This document shows, in pieces, positions 1 to 6,838 of a stretch of 13,232 nucleotides of DNA (its first letter is position 1; every line of letters starts with the position of its first letter). The stretch spans positions 1-13,232 of the forward strand of contig JAOUMF010000013.1 in NCBI GenBank assembly GCA_029881615.1, given 5' to 3'. Position numbers and translations under genes: made by a program. This DNA comes from Alphaproteobacteria bacterium. Lineage in GTDB: Bacteria > Pseudomonadota > Alphaproteobacteria > UBA8366 > JADFVY01. A model generated the notes under the pieces. The model was given only the letters and a program-made list of their open reading frames with translations. It was not told the origin of the DNA and ran no database searches.

Positions 1-649
1 GACTACCGAACATCACACCGATCTTCATGCGAATCTGGTTGATGAAGATAACCATGCAGCGGGACCGCGAAATCGAACCTGTCAGCTTGCGCAGAGCCTG
101 GCTCATCAACCGGGCATGCAGACCGACATGGCTGTCGCCCATCTCGCCTTCCAACTCGGCGCGCGGCACGAGAGCGGCGACCGAATCGACCACCAGCACA
201 TCGATCGCACCGGAACGCACCAGCGTATCAACAATTTCCAGCGCCTGTTCACCTGCATCGGGCTGTGAAATCAGAAGATCGTCCAATTCCACGCCGAGCT
301 TGCGGGCATAGGCCGGGTCGAGCGCATGTTCGGCGTCGATGAAGGCACATGTGCCCCCCTGCTTCTGCGCCGCCGCGACCACATGCAACGCCAATGTGGT
401 TTTGCCGGAACTTTCCGGGCCATAAATCTCAATGACACGCCCGCGCGGCAAACCACCGATGCCCAGTGCTATATCCAACCCAAGCGATCCGGTCGAGACC
501 GTCTCGATATCCACCGCCTGTTCCTGCTGGCCAAGGCGCATGATCGAGCCCTTGCCGAAGGAGCGCTCGATTTGGCCGAGCGCGGCATCCAGTGCCTTCT
601 GTTTGTCCATTGTATCCTTGTCCACCAGGCGCAATGCAGTCTGCGACAT
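1..649 (-). CDS. recA: Recombinase RecA, 5' part (C-terminal part beyond the window)
   Basis: RecA forms filaments on single-stranded DNA, catalyses strand exchange and stimulates LexA self-cleavage. The visible 216 residues read unbroken on the minus strand from ATG at 649. They include the N-terminal helix ([15 protein letters not shown], about 26-40), Walker A GPESSGKT (77-84), the catalytic glutamate in FIDAEHALD (E107), Walker B VLVVDS (151-156) and the loop-L1 region [10 protein letters not shown]. The fragment stops just after [14 protein letters not shown], where loop L2 begins. The start is set by GGAGG at 657-661, 7 bases before the ATG. A second ATG at 610 (MDKQKAL) is less likely because the [12 protein letters not shown] leader is usual in alphaproteobacterial RecA. 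It lies downstream of cckA on the same strand, 164 bases away, but has its own SOS-type promoter in that gap. Identity is certain. The 3' end is not visible. Confidence 0.97.
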   Translation of the reverse strand, partial: MSQTALRLVDKDTMDKQKALDAALGQIERSFGKGSIMRLGQQEQAVDIETVSTGSLGLDIALGIGGLPRGRVIEIYGPESSGKTTLALHVVAAAQKQGGTCAFIDAEHALDPAYARKLGVELDDLLISQPDAGEQALEIVDTLVRSGAIDVLVVDSVAALVPRAELEGEMGDSHVGLHARLMSQALRKLTGSISRSRCMVIFINQIRMKIGVMFGS

Positions 650-698
650 CTTTCTGCCTCCGTTATTTCACAGCGTTTTGGGCGACGCAACAGCAGGC

Positions 699-726
699 AG
701 TGTACGTGTTTTGTTCTAGTTCGCAA
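699..726 (-). promoter_or_regulatory. Candidate recA promoter (-35/-10)
   Basis: On the minus strand TTGCGA (726-721, 4/6 to TTGACA) and TACACT (704-699, 4/6 to TATAAT) are separated by 16 bases. Transcription would begin near 692, leaving a leader of about 43 bases before the ATG at 649. The position right beside the LexA box supports it. Each hexamer alone is weak. Confidence 0.55.
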
Positions 727-741
727 GTTCTTTTTTTGTTC
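727..741 (-). promoter_or_regulatory. LexA (SOS) operator of recA
   Basis: On the plus strand GTTC (727-730), seven T, then GTTC (738-741) give an exact GTTC-N7-GTTC, the known alphaproteobacterial LexA operator (GAAC-N7-GAAC on the recA strand). It directly abuts the candidate -35 of recA, where a repressor would block polymerase. Two more GTTC tetramers lie at 713-716 and 719-722, but not at 7-base spacing. Confidence 0.85.
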
Positions 742-813
742 CCTACACGGCGCGGCGGGTTCAAGTCGGTGAATTAGCGAAAGAACATTTATAGTTCAAT
801 GCACTATGGTCTG

Positions 814-3228
814 TTACTGACCATCCGCACCGGAGGTTTGGGGATTTTTTTCGATGGCATCCTTTACCGCGCGGGCAAGCTGTTTCAGGCTGAACGGCTT
901 GGACAGGAATCGGAGCCTGTCCAGCGACTCGACCTCCTTCAGCACGGATTCTTCCGTATAGCCGGAAATGCAAATGACAGGCAGGCCGGGCAGCAGCTTG
1001 CGAGCCTCGCGAATCACCTGGGCGCCATCGACGCGGGGCATCACCATGTCGGTGACCAGAAGGTCGTAGGGGCCGCCATCAAGCAGTTCCAGCGCGGCCT
1101 CGCCGGTCTTGGCCTCGATCACCTTGTAGCCCTTGTTACGCAGCGCACGGGCGCTGAACAGGCGTACGGGGTCTTCATCCTCGACAAGCAGCACGGTGCC
1201 GCCGCCGGTAAGGTCCGACGCAACATCGTCGGGCACGCCGTCGGCGGCCATCGACGCGGTCGCCTGCTGACGTCCGAGGAAGATGTCGAACACCGTACCC
1301 TTGCCTTCGCCCGGGCTGTCGACGAAAAGATACCCGCCAGTCTGCTTGATGATGCCGTAAACGGTAGACAGGCCCAGCCCGGTTCCCGAGCCCACTTCCT
1401 TGGTCGTAAAGAAAGGCTCGAAGATGCGGGCGAAATTTTCCTTGGGAATGCCCATTCCGGTATCGCGAACCGATATCTGTACATACTCGCCGGCCGGCAT
1501 AACCTCGCCATGAGCCTGATGGGCCTGTGTGGTAACGGCGTTTTTCGTTTCGATGGTCAGGGTACCGCCGCCGCCCATGGCGTCACGGGCGTTGACCGCC
1601 AGATTGATGATGACCTGCTCCAGTTGGCCCTGATCGCCCTTCACCAGCCCCAGATCGCGGCCATGCACCATGGACAGCTCGGTTTTTTCACCCAGCAACC
1701 GGCGTAACAGGTTCGACAGTTCCGCCAGCACCTCGGTTACATTCAACAATCTCGGCTGCAACGTCTGCTGTCGAGAAAAAGCCAGCAACTGACGCACAAG
1801 GGCCGCCGCCCGGTTGGCATTCTGCTTGATCTGCATGATGTCGGCAAAGGACTGGTCGCCAGGCCGGTGCCGCTGCAGCAAAAGATCACAGAACCCGATC
1901 ATGGCGGTCAGCACATTGTTGAAATCATGCGCGATACCGCCAGCGAGCTGCCCCACTGCCTGCATCTTTTGCGACTGCGCCAGCTGGGTTTCCAGCATCT
2001 TCTGCTCGGTATTATCGATAACCAGAAGAACAAGACCTGTCGGACGCCCGAGATCGTCCTGCAGTTTGCCCGCGAAAATAGATGTTACCGCTTCGCTGGG
2101 CCCCTTGATTCGCACCTCCAGCGACTTGGCGGCCGACTCGCCCTGCAGGATGGACTGCAATTCTCCCGCAATGACCGCCTGCTCGCTCTCGCTGACATAA
2201 TCCAGGACAGCCCGGCCCGTAACGCTGCTGTCGCTGATGAGTTGTTCGAAGGTTTGATTGCAGTCGCCAATTCGCAATCGCCGGTCAACCAACGCGACCC
2301 CGACCGGCATTTCCTGAAACAGTCGCTGAAATCGCTGCGCCGCGCTGCCGGCCGGCCCAACGGGTCGCGCAGCGCCATATATCCGCGCCTCATCGTTTTC
2401 ATTTACCAGCGCATTGGATATCTGCAGGTCATGAATCCGATCCCCGGATCCGTTGATGCTGATCATGCCAACACCAGGACGCATCGAATCGTCCAAGCTA
2501 TCCTTGACCAGTACATCTCCGATTCGCAGTCCCGAGCCCACTATCGTCTCTATATCGCGGCCCATCCACGCGGCCATGGTCGGGTTGACGTAAAGAAACC
2601 TGCCATCGGCAGCCAGCGTATAAAGCCCGGCTGACGAGCTTCTGCCATGCGCTTCAATGCGGTCGCGCCACAAATCCAGCCCTGTTTCACGATTATCCAA
2701 TCGATGCAAACGCCAGAGACGCCGGACCGCATCAACCGAATTCACCGAGATTTCATATGTAACGTCGGCAATTGTCACGATCCGCGCGCCATGTCCATCG
2801 CCCGCCGATAGCGACTCGACGCTCGACGAAACCTCTCCCCCCAATGCCAACAAGCCGGAAAGCGAGGAATCGGCGTCCTCGCCGATGGAAAGCAACGACC
2901 GCATGGATTTGTTCGCATATGCAGGCTGATCTGCCCCGGCCTCCAGCAACAAGGCATCCTGATCGCGATCCAGAATCGCCGCCATATCGGCGTTGCCGGA
3001 CGACGCGATATTCAACGCCCGCATCAGGCGACTCAGCAATAATCCGGTAACGATCACCGCGAATGACAAGGCCACCGCAATAGCCACCAGGATCCAGGTG
3101 GCAGGTTCCCGCCAGCCCTGGACGAAACCCAGGCCAAGCAAGATGGACGGCACCACAAAGGAGAGAAACAGAATCAATCCCACGGTACGTTTGGCAAACT
3201 TTTCGCTATCCGGCGTCCGCGGGTCCAT
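814..3228 (-). CDS. cckA: Cell-cycle hybrid histidine kinase CckA
   Basis: CckA is the membrane hybrid kinase/phosphatase at the head of the CckA-ChpT-CtrA relay. From ATG 3228 (804 residues) it has two membrane helices (about 15-37 and 43-68), PAS-like sensor regions (about 190-260 and 295-415), a DHp domain with phospho-acceptor His in GGIAHDFNN (H434), an ATPase domain with N-box NLAVNARDAM (N546), DTGMGI and GTGLGLS, and a C-terminal receiver starting LLVEDED with acceptor Asp in VTDMVMP (D727) and Lys in SKPF. The frame extends to a TTG at 3288, with another ATG at 3240. I prefer 3228 because AGGA (3236-3233) lies 4 bases upstream, while 3288 and 3240 lack a clear ribosome site. Domain order, HDFNN motif and linkage to recA fit CckA rather than a generic hybrid kinase. 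Confidence 0.92.
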   Translation of the reverse strand: MDPRTPDSEKFAKRTVGLILFLSFVVPSILLGLGFVQGWREPATWILVAIAVALSFAVIVTGLLLSRLMRALNIASSGNADMAAILDRDQDALLLEAGADQPAYANKSMRSLLSIGEDADSSLSGLLALGGEVSSSVESLSAGDGHGARIVTIADVTYEISVNSVDAVRRLWRLHRLDNRETGLDLWRDRIEAHGRSSSAGLYTLAADGRFLYVNPTMAAWMGRDIETIVGSGLRIGDVLVKDSLDDSMRPGVGMISINGSGDRIHDLQISNALVNENDEARIYGAARPVGPAGSAAQRFQRLFQEMPVGVALVDRRLRIGDCNQTFEQLISDSSVTGRAVLDYVSESEQAVIAGELQSILQGESAAKSLEVRIKGPSEAVTSIFAGKLQDDLGRPTGLVLLVIDNTEQKMLETQLAQSQKMQAVGQLAGGIAHDFNNVLTAMIGFCDLLLQRHRPGDQSFADIMQIKQNANRAAALVRQLLAFSRQQTLQPRLLNVTEVLAELSNLLRRLLGEKTELSMVHGRDLGLVKGDQGQLEQVIINLAVNARDAMGGGGTLTIETKNAVTTQAHQAHGEVMPAGEYVQISVRDTGMGIPKENFARIFEPFFTTKEVGSGTGLGLSTVYGIIKQTGGYLFVDSPGEGKGTVFDIFLGRQQATASMAADGVPDDVASDLTGGGTVLLVEDEDPVRLFSARALRNKGYKVIEAKTGEAALELLDGGPYDLLVTDMVMPRVDGAQVIREARKLLPGLPVICISGYTEESVLKEVESLDRLRFLSKPFSLKQLARAVKDAIEKNPQTSGADGQ

Positions 3229-3522
3229 TCTTTCCTGCATCCAGAACCGATCCGGGTTCCCCGGAATTGCATAGCGATCCAACAACAAGGTGAATCGGCT
3301 CTATCTTCAATGTCGGGCGGATCTACACGATCGATCGCGAGTGCGATCAACCACCATCCACTCCAGGCCAAACAAAACGGCGCCAAAGGCGACCGTGCAC
3401 GCAGTGTGCCACAGCGCGCCTAAGTCGCACAGCATGATTTTCCGCTATAGTTAAAAAAAGCTGACGTTGGCCCCACCACCAACCGGCCCTGATCTCGGGC
3501 CATGCCGTTATATCGCGTCGGA
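3229..3522. other. Intergenic region upstream of cckA
   Basis: This gap of about 290 bases holds the end of transcription of the AMIN-repeat gene (hairpins and a T run, listed separately) and presumably the cckA promoter. I find no convincing sigma-70 pair. A sigma-54-like element is visible on the minus strand at 3411-3396 (TGGCAC, 5 bases, GTGCA; GG and GC dinucleotides 10 bases apart), but chance is a real possibility. Short hydrophobic reading frames here lack a ribosome site and overlap cckA, so I do not call them genes. Confidence 0.5.
3453..3501 (-). terminator. Possible intrinsic terminator after the AMIN-repeat gene
   Basis: Downstream of the stop at 3523, the minus strand has a 5-bp stem GGCCC/GGGCC (3501-3497 with 3489-3485) and a second 5-bp stem GTTGG/CCAAC (3483-3479 with 3470-3466), then after six bases a run of seven T (3459-3453). 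The stems are short and the T run is not directly adjacent, so efficiency is doubtful. Confidence 0.4.
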
Positions 3523-4515
3523 TCAACTTCCGTTGAGCGATTTCGGACCAGTCTTACGATCGTACAGCAACAGATTGCGCGGCCGACCGCTGGCATTCGG
3601 ATCGTAATGGGTCAGCGGCGAATAATCGCCCTGAAAACTTTCGCCTTCCTCGGTGATCAGCGGGATGGTGTTGTCGGGCGAAACCGCAACATGAGACCCC
3701 ACCATGGCCGGCACGACCAGAACCTCGCCGCTTGGCGATATAGTCTGCATGGTAGCACCCTCCGTGGCGCCTACCAGCATATTTCCGAAACTGCCGCCTT
3801 CTTGCTGAACATCCAGAACGATCTTCGAACTTTCACGGAAATGCCGGATATAAGCATTCTGGGGAACGGTAAGATTGACGATCAGATTACCGCTGGCACT
3901 GGAAGCGCTGGGCGACCCGAATGAGGGTTTCGGCAATGCAGCATCCAGTTCCTGCAGATCCACATCCGCAGGTCTGTCGAATCGCATGGACACCGACCGC
4001 CCGTCACGGGCCACCGTATATTCAACCTTGTCCGGCCAATCAAAAACCAGGCGCGTGAACCCCGGGTGACGCCCTACATTGACCCGTAATCCACCGCTAG
4101 CCGCGGCGACCTTTCGCAAGGTTGGGGCCGCGGCGACCTCTCGCCGCAGATCGACCACCACCGATGCGCCGGTCGCAAAACTGTCGACGCTAAATTTCCC
4201 GGTCAAACCGAACCTGGCCACTTTGCCTTGCTGGGTAAGTTCCGCGCTGGTGACATAGTCACCGAGATATTTAACCACACGGTCGAGATCGCCCTGCATG
4301 GGCCTGGAAAATTCCACAATCAATGAACCGCCCTCAACCCGGGCCGAATGCCTGACCGGTTTTTCCCAGTCAAAAACGATTCGGCCGTAGGTCGATTTCG
4401 ACCAACCGCGAGCCTGTACGTTTTCCTGCGCCGCGGCAGGAAGAACGACAAACATAAGCGCGGCCAGAAAAACCGGCAATCCTGCGCTATGGAATCTCAA
4501 CCGACGGAATCTCAA
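3523..4515 (-). CDS. Exported protein with AMIN-like beta repeats
   Basis: I do not recognise a named gene. From TTG 4515 the protein has 330 residues. A signal peptide is clear: basic MRFRRLRF, hydrophobic core LPVFLAALMFVVLP, and AAA before Q30 as a likely cleavage site. The mature part has two related beta-rich units, GRIVFDWEKPV...VEFSRP...YVTSAELTQQGKVARFGL (about 40-120) and TRLVFDWPDKVEYTV...MRFDRP...NLIVNLTVPQNAYIRHF..SKIVLDVQ (about 150-245), resembling AMIN-type domains of envelope proteins. The frame extends to TTG 4563, but GGAG (4527-4524) 8 bases before the TTG at 4515, plus a proper signal peptide from there, decide the start. Related alphaproteobacterial proteins, as I recall them, carry a long TPR region after such units; this one stops without it. 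It follows cheY by about 170 bases, suggesting an envelope or motility role, which is inference. Confidence 0.75.
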   Translation of the reverse strand: MRFRRLRFHSAGLPVFLAALMFVVLPAAAQENVQARGWSKSTYGRIVFDWEKPVRHSARVEGGSLIVEFSRPMQGDLDRVVKYLGDYVTSAELTQQGKVARFGLTGKFSVDSFATGASVVVDLRREVAAAPTLRKVAAASGGLRVNVGRHPGFTRLVFDWPDKVEYTVARDGRSVSMRFDRPADVDLQELDAALPKPSFGSPSASSASGNLIVNLTVPQNAYIRHFRESSKIVLDVQQEGGSFGNMLVGATEGATMQTISPSGEVLVVPAMVGSHVAVSPDNTIPLITEEGESFQGDYSPLTHYDPNASGRPRNLLLYDRKTGPKSLNGS

Positions 4516-4520
4516 ACGAT
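4491..4520. repeat. 15-bp tandem duplication in a signal-peptide coding region
   Basis: Bases 4491-4505 and 4506-4520 match at 13 of 15 positions (both begin GGAATCTCAA). The period is five codons, so the encoded N-terminus reads LRFRR then LRFHS. Each unit holds a TTG on the minus strand (4515, 4500) and a GANTC site, so the duplication created a second possible TTG start. Only the outer one has a well-spaced ribosome site. Confidence 0.8.
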
Positions 4521-4687
4521 TTTCTCCGTGATCGTGGCGCCTGCAATCAAACCAGCTTTGCAACGGTGCCTATCAGCCAAACCGCCGACTCCGGCATCAA
4601 GGCCAAACCGCCCCATGCCCTTGTCCGCTTCGGCTGTATCCCTGGTCCATATTTCCAGACCCTGGCACACCGCTGTTAATGACTGCC

Positions 4688-5074
4688 TCAGAACGGACCT
4701 AAAACGCTGGTCAGCTTCGCTTTGAGAGTCTGCGCATTGAACGGCTTGACTATATAATTGCTGACCCCGGCCTCTTTGGCCGCGACAACATTCTCAATCT
4801 TGCTCTCGGCTGTAATGATTATGAAGGGCACCGCGCGCAGCCTGTCGTCCGCACGCACTTCCTTCAATAATTGAAGACCAGTCATCGGCTCCATATTCCA
4901 GTCGGATATCACCAGGTCAAATTCGCCCTCACGCAGCTTGCCCAAGGCCTCGCTGCCGTCGGTCGCCTCCTCGACGTTGGTGAAACCCAGCTGTTTAAGC
5001 AGGTTCCTAATGATCTTCAGCATGGTCCTGTAGTCATCGACTATCAGGATCGGCATATTGTAATCGACGGCCAT
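4688..5074 (-). CDS. cheY: Single-domain response regulator, CheY type
   Basis: A 128-residue stand-alone receiver with no output domain, expected to carry a phosphoryl signal to the flagellar motor or act as a phosphate sink. Visible are the acidic pair D13/D14 (LIVDDYRTM), acceptor D58 in VISDWNMEPM, switch T88 in IIITAES, aromatic Y107 and K110 in IVKPF. The MAVDYNMPILIVDDYRTMLKII start is typical of CheY in Rhodospirillales. The frame extends two codons to a GTG at 5080, but GGAG at 5083-5080 lies 5 bases before ATG 5074, so I take the ATG. It stands outside the main che operon, as a second CheY, and has its own promoter with a perfect CtrA box (5156-5170). The 172 bases to the downstream AMIN-repeat gene hold no clear terminator, so read-through is possible. 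Confidence 0.9.
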   Translation of the reverse strand: MAVDYNMPILIVDDYRTMLKIIRNLLKQLGFTNVEEATDGSEALGKLREGEFDLVISDWNMEPMTGLQLLKEVRADDRLRAVPFIIITAESKIENVVAAKEAGVSNYIVKPFNAQTLKAKLTSVLGPF

Positions 5075-5132
5075 CTCCACTCCACTCCTGCGATCCGCTC
5101 AGCGTCGAAACCTTGTGCTTTCGAATCTGGGG

Positions 5133-5170
5133 ATCATAAAAAAGCACCCCACCGGTTAAATCCCGGTTAA
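5133..5170 (-). promoter_or_regulatory. CtrA-box promoter of cheY
   Basis: On the minus strand TTAACCGGGATTTAA (5170-5156) is an exact TTAA-N7-TTAA, the known CtrA operator. TTTAAC (5160-5155), covering the last half of the box, sits where a -35 would be. Sixteen bases on is TATGAT (5138-5133, 5/6 to TATAAT). Predicted transcription starts near 5126, about 50 bases before the ATG at 5074. This is the usual layout of a CtrA-activated promoter, with the box over the -35. A GANTC site (5123-5127) overlaps the predicted start. Confidence 0.75.
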
Positions 5171-5354
5171 TTCCTACGCAATTCTATATCGATTAACGAA
5201 ATAACCGTGACTCCGGCCACGGCACAGCCTGATAAACACGAGAAACAATAAACAGACAGATTAACTGAAAGGCAACCGACAGCGCCGAAAAAACTCTAAA
5301 AAAGCAGAACAAATAATGGAGTTTCCGACCGCTCGCGTCGCTTCCGGTCATCCC

Positions 5355-5771
5355 TCAATCGTCACGATGAGTACGTTCCATCCGTTCGTGACGCTCCTGG
5401 GCTTCCAAGCTCAATGTTGCAATTGGCCGCGCTTCGAGACGACGCAAGGATATTGGCTCGTTCGTTTCTTCGCAATAACCGTAACTTCCTTCATCGATTC
5501 GGCGTAACGCTTCATCGATCTTTGAAATCAGTTTTCTTTCCCGATCACGAGTCCGCAGTTCCACCGCCCGATCAGTTTCCCGCGTCGCCCGATCGGCAAG
5601 ATCCGGCTCCGCAAGATTCTCATTCTGCAAGCTGCTGAGTGTTTCGCTGGATTCATCGAGCAGTTCGGTCCGCCAGCGCAACAGCTTCTGCCGGAAATAT
5701 TCCAGCTGCATCGGGTTCATGAACTCTTCACCATCGCTGGGTTTATAGTCAGGAGGAAGAAGAGGTGACAT
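5355..5771 (-). CDS. dksA: RNA polymerase-binding transcription factor DksA
   Basis: DksA binds the RNA polymerase secondary channel and, with ppGpp, adjusts rRNA and amino-acid promoters. The 138 residues have the family layout: an N-terminal helix (MNPMQLEYFRQKLLRWR, 18-34), a coiled coil whose tip carries DLADRA (57-62, the D-x-x-D-x-A motif needed for activity), the conserved ELRTRDRERKLISKIDEALRRI stretch, then GYCEETNEPISLRRLEARP. Of the four zinc-binding cysteines in enterobacterial DksA only C100 remains; T103 and later non-cysteine residues replace the rest. A degenerate finger of this form is common in alphaproteobacterial homologues, so it is not a sign of decay. ATG 5771 has AAGGAG (5783-5778) 6 bases upstream and a good promoter at 5838-5810. 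It is followed by cheY on the same strand after about 280 bases, which include the separate cheY promoter. Confidence 0.93.
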   Translation of the reverse strand: MSPLLPPDYKPSDGEEFMNPMQLEYFRQKLLRWRTELLDESSETLSSLQNENLAEPDLADRATRETDRAVELRTRDRERKLISKIDEALRRIDEGSYGYCEETNEPISLRRLEARPIATLSLEAQERHERMERTHRDD

Positions 5772-5809
5772 GCGCTGCTCCTTGCAAACCTACCAATTTT
5801 AGTGCGCGG

Positions 5810-5838
5810 AGTATATGTATCGCGAGCCTACACATCAA
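5810..5838 (-). promoter_or_regulatory. Sigma-70 promoter of dksA
   Basis: On the minus strand TTGATG (5838-5833, 4/6) and TATACT (5815-5810, 5/6) are separated by exactly 17 bases. The start would be near 5803, giving a leader of about 31 bases that contains the AAGGAG ribosome site. This is the clearest housekeeping promoter in the window. Confidence 0.65.
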
Positions 5839-5943
5839 GCTGAAAAAAATCTTTATTTTCAATGGTATAAAGAGAAATCAACAAAATGCGCCGCAAACCC
5901 GGCCGGGGTTTCGGGGCCAAATTTGTTAGCGGACGTTCGTTCC

Positions 5944-6017
5944 AGATCGATAGCCAGGGCGCCATTCCAGTCGTCGCCCGACCAACATCAGGCGGCCTTT
6001 CATGAAACATCGATCTG
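5944..6017. other. Structured element, possible small RNA or leader structure
   Basis: CAGATCGAT (5944-5952) and ATCGATCTG (6009-6017) are perfect 9-bp inverted repeats 56 bases apart. Inside them GGGCG (5958-5962) pairs with CGCCC (5976-5980). An outer stem closing over an inner hairpin is RNA-like, but I see no clear promoter or T run to define a transcript or its strand. Confidence 0.25.
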
Positions 6018-6341
6018 AAAACAATTATGCGCCACTGCCCAGCCAAACGGGGCGTTTGCCGGCTTATCCCTGGCAATAAATACAGGAGATATGCCCCACT
6101 GTTCCCGCAGGAAAAGAATCGGCGGCAGGTTTCCTACGACCGAAACCATATATTGATAACGTTATATTGCTGCCTTGCGTCTCACGAACCGATCCTCATT
6201 TCAAAAAACAAAAATTTTCGCCTACAAGACGCGAAAAATGCAATCTTTTCAATAAATCAAGGCAAACTGCCGACTTGCCCCTACCGTAACCGCCCGAACA
6301 TTGCCATCCGCCGTGGGAAAAGGTCTGCCACAAAATTTAGT

Positions 6342-6356
6342 TTAGCCATTTCTTAA
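6342..6356 (+). promoter_or_regulatory. CtrA-like box upstream of sciP
   Basis: TTAGCCATTTCTTAA matches TTAA-N7-TTAA at 7 of 8 defined bases, and its first eight bases match the TTAACCAT half-site at 7 of 8. It lies 135 bases before the preferred sciP start (6492). Activation of sciP by CtrA is known in Caulobacter, so the position is sensible. I cannot place a convincing -10 after it. Confidence 0.5.
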
Positions 6357-6491
6357 GCGTTTTGAGGAATATTGGACAGCGGTCGCCCGTGACGCACAGA
6401 CGATGAGGATCGGCCGGTCGATTTATTGAGCCATTGTTTGAACCTGTCAGGGTTCGAAATTGATATTTCAGTAATACAGGCAGCCCATCAC

Positions 6492-6725
6492 ATGACTTTA
6501 GACGATCTGCCCGCACCGAATACCAAGCGCTGGGTCATCCGCAGGAAAGCTCAGGTTGTTGTGGCCGTTCGGTCGGGCATCATCAGCCTTAACGACGCCT
6601 GCAGCAGGTATAACCTGTCGATCGAGGAGTTCCTTTCATGGCAACGCCTGATTGACCGCCATGGCATCGGTGGCCTGCGCGCGACACGAATCCAGCAATA
6701 TCGGGAAGCCAGCGAAACCCATTAA
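6492..6725 (+). CDS. sciP: CtrA inhibitor SciP (DUF1153 family)
   Basis: SciP is a small helix-turn-helix protein that, in Caulobacter, restrains transcription at CtrA-activated promoters. The 77 residues from ATG 6492 contain the family signature almost throughout: DLPAPNTKRWVIRRKAQVVVAVRSGIISLNDACSRYNLSIEEFLSWQRLIDRHGIGGLRATRIQQYR (described here by its landmarks TKRWVIRRKA, ACSRYNLS, EEFLSWQR and GLRATR). The start is uncertain. The frame stays open upstream to TTG 6438 and TTG 6426, and many homologues have some 10-20 residues before the DLP motif. AGG at 6478-6480 is 11 bases from the ATG, so it is weak support. A CtrA-like box at 6342-6356 precedes it. It converges on the FliJ-like gene with a hairpin terminator between. 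Finding it 0.85 kb from ctrA fits its role. The family assignment is firm and the N-terminus is not. Confidence 0.9.
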   Translation: MTLDDLPAPNTKRWVIRRKAQVVVAVRSGIISLNDACSRYNLSIEEFLSWQRLIDRHGIGGLRATRIQQYREASETH

Positions 6726-6786
6726 CCGCTGTGCGGTATGCCCGCGCCCTAGGCTAACTTATCCTATCAGGGTGCCAGAAAACAGT

Positions 6787-6815
6787 GAGGCCGCACGGGA
6801 AACCCGCGCGGCCTC
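6787..6815. terminator. Hairpin terminator shared by sciP and the FliJ-like gene
   Basis: GAGGCCGC (6787-6794) pairs perfectly with GCGGCCTC (6808-6815). Inside, CGGG (6796-6799) pairs with CCCG (6803-6806) across an AAA loop, with a single A-C mismatch between the stems. It lies between convergent genes. On the minus strand the hairpin is followed by ACTGTTTTC, a modest T run, so it should work better for the FliJ-like gene; the plus side (AATTGCG) has little. Confidence 0.75.
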
Positions 6816-6838
6816 AATTGCGTTAGGCGATCGGCAAG

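Larger units (their letters stand above)
5772..6491. other. Long divergent non-coding region between dksA and sciP
   Basis: About 720 bases hold the dksA promoter on the left and a CtrA-like box before sciP on the right. Between them I see no gene. Open frames here (for example 6027-6356 plus and 5828-6076 minus) lack ribosome sites and recognisable motifs. A structured element lies at 5944-6017: a perfect 9-bp outer stem enclosing a GGGCG/CGCCC hairpin. The part from about 6140 to 6260 is AT-rich. A small RNA or a distal sciP promoter could be hidden here; neither is shown. Confidence 0.6.

Noticed and set aside
799..1707. A 302-residue open frame on the plus strand
   Set aside because: It is antisense to the receiver and ATPase domains of cckA and has no recognisable domain. 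The minus frame explains the sequence.
3174..3386. A 70-residue minus-strand frame with a hydrophobic start overlapping the cckA 5' end
   Set aside because: Tempting as a small membrane protein, but it runs into cckA in another frame, has only a poor ribosome site and turns into low-complexity charged sequence.
4516..4563. Upstream TTG start of the AMIN-repeat protein at 4563
   Set aside because: It adds 16 polar residues before the signal peptide and lacks a ribosome site. The TTG at 4515 has GGAG 8 bases upstream and gives a normal signal peptide.
4640..4680. TGGCAC near 4650 as a sigma-54 element
   Set aside because: The -12 GC is missing at the required 10-base spacing, and it points away from the nearest gene start.
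5828..6076. An 82-residue minus-strand frame upstream of dksA
   Set aside because: It overlaps the dksA -35 region, lacks a ribosome site and has no recognisable motif.
6027..6356. A 109-residue open frame in the dksA-sciP gap
   Set aside because: There is no ribosome site before the ATG and no domain or coherent hydrophobic pattern, and its stop falls inside the CtrA-like box. I treat it as non-coding, though a profile or conservation test could overturn this.
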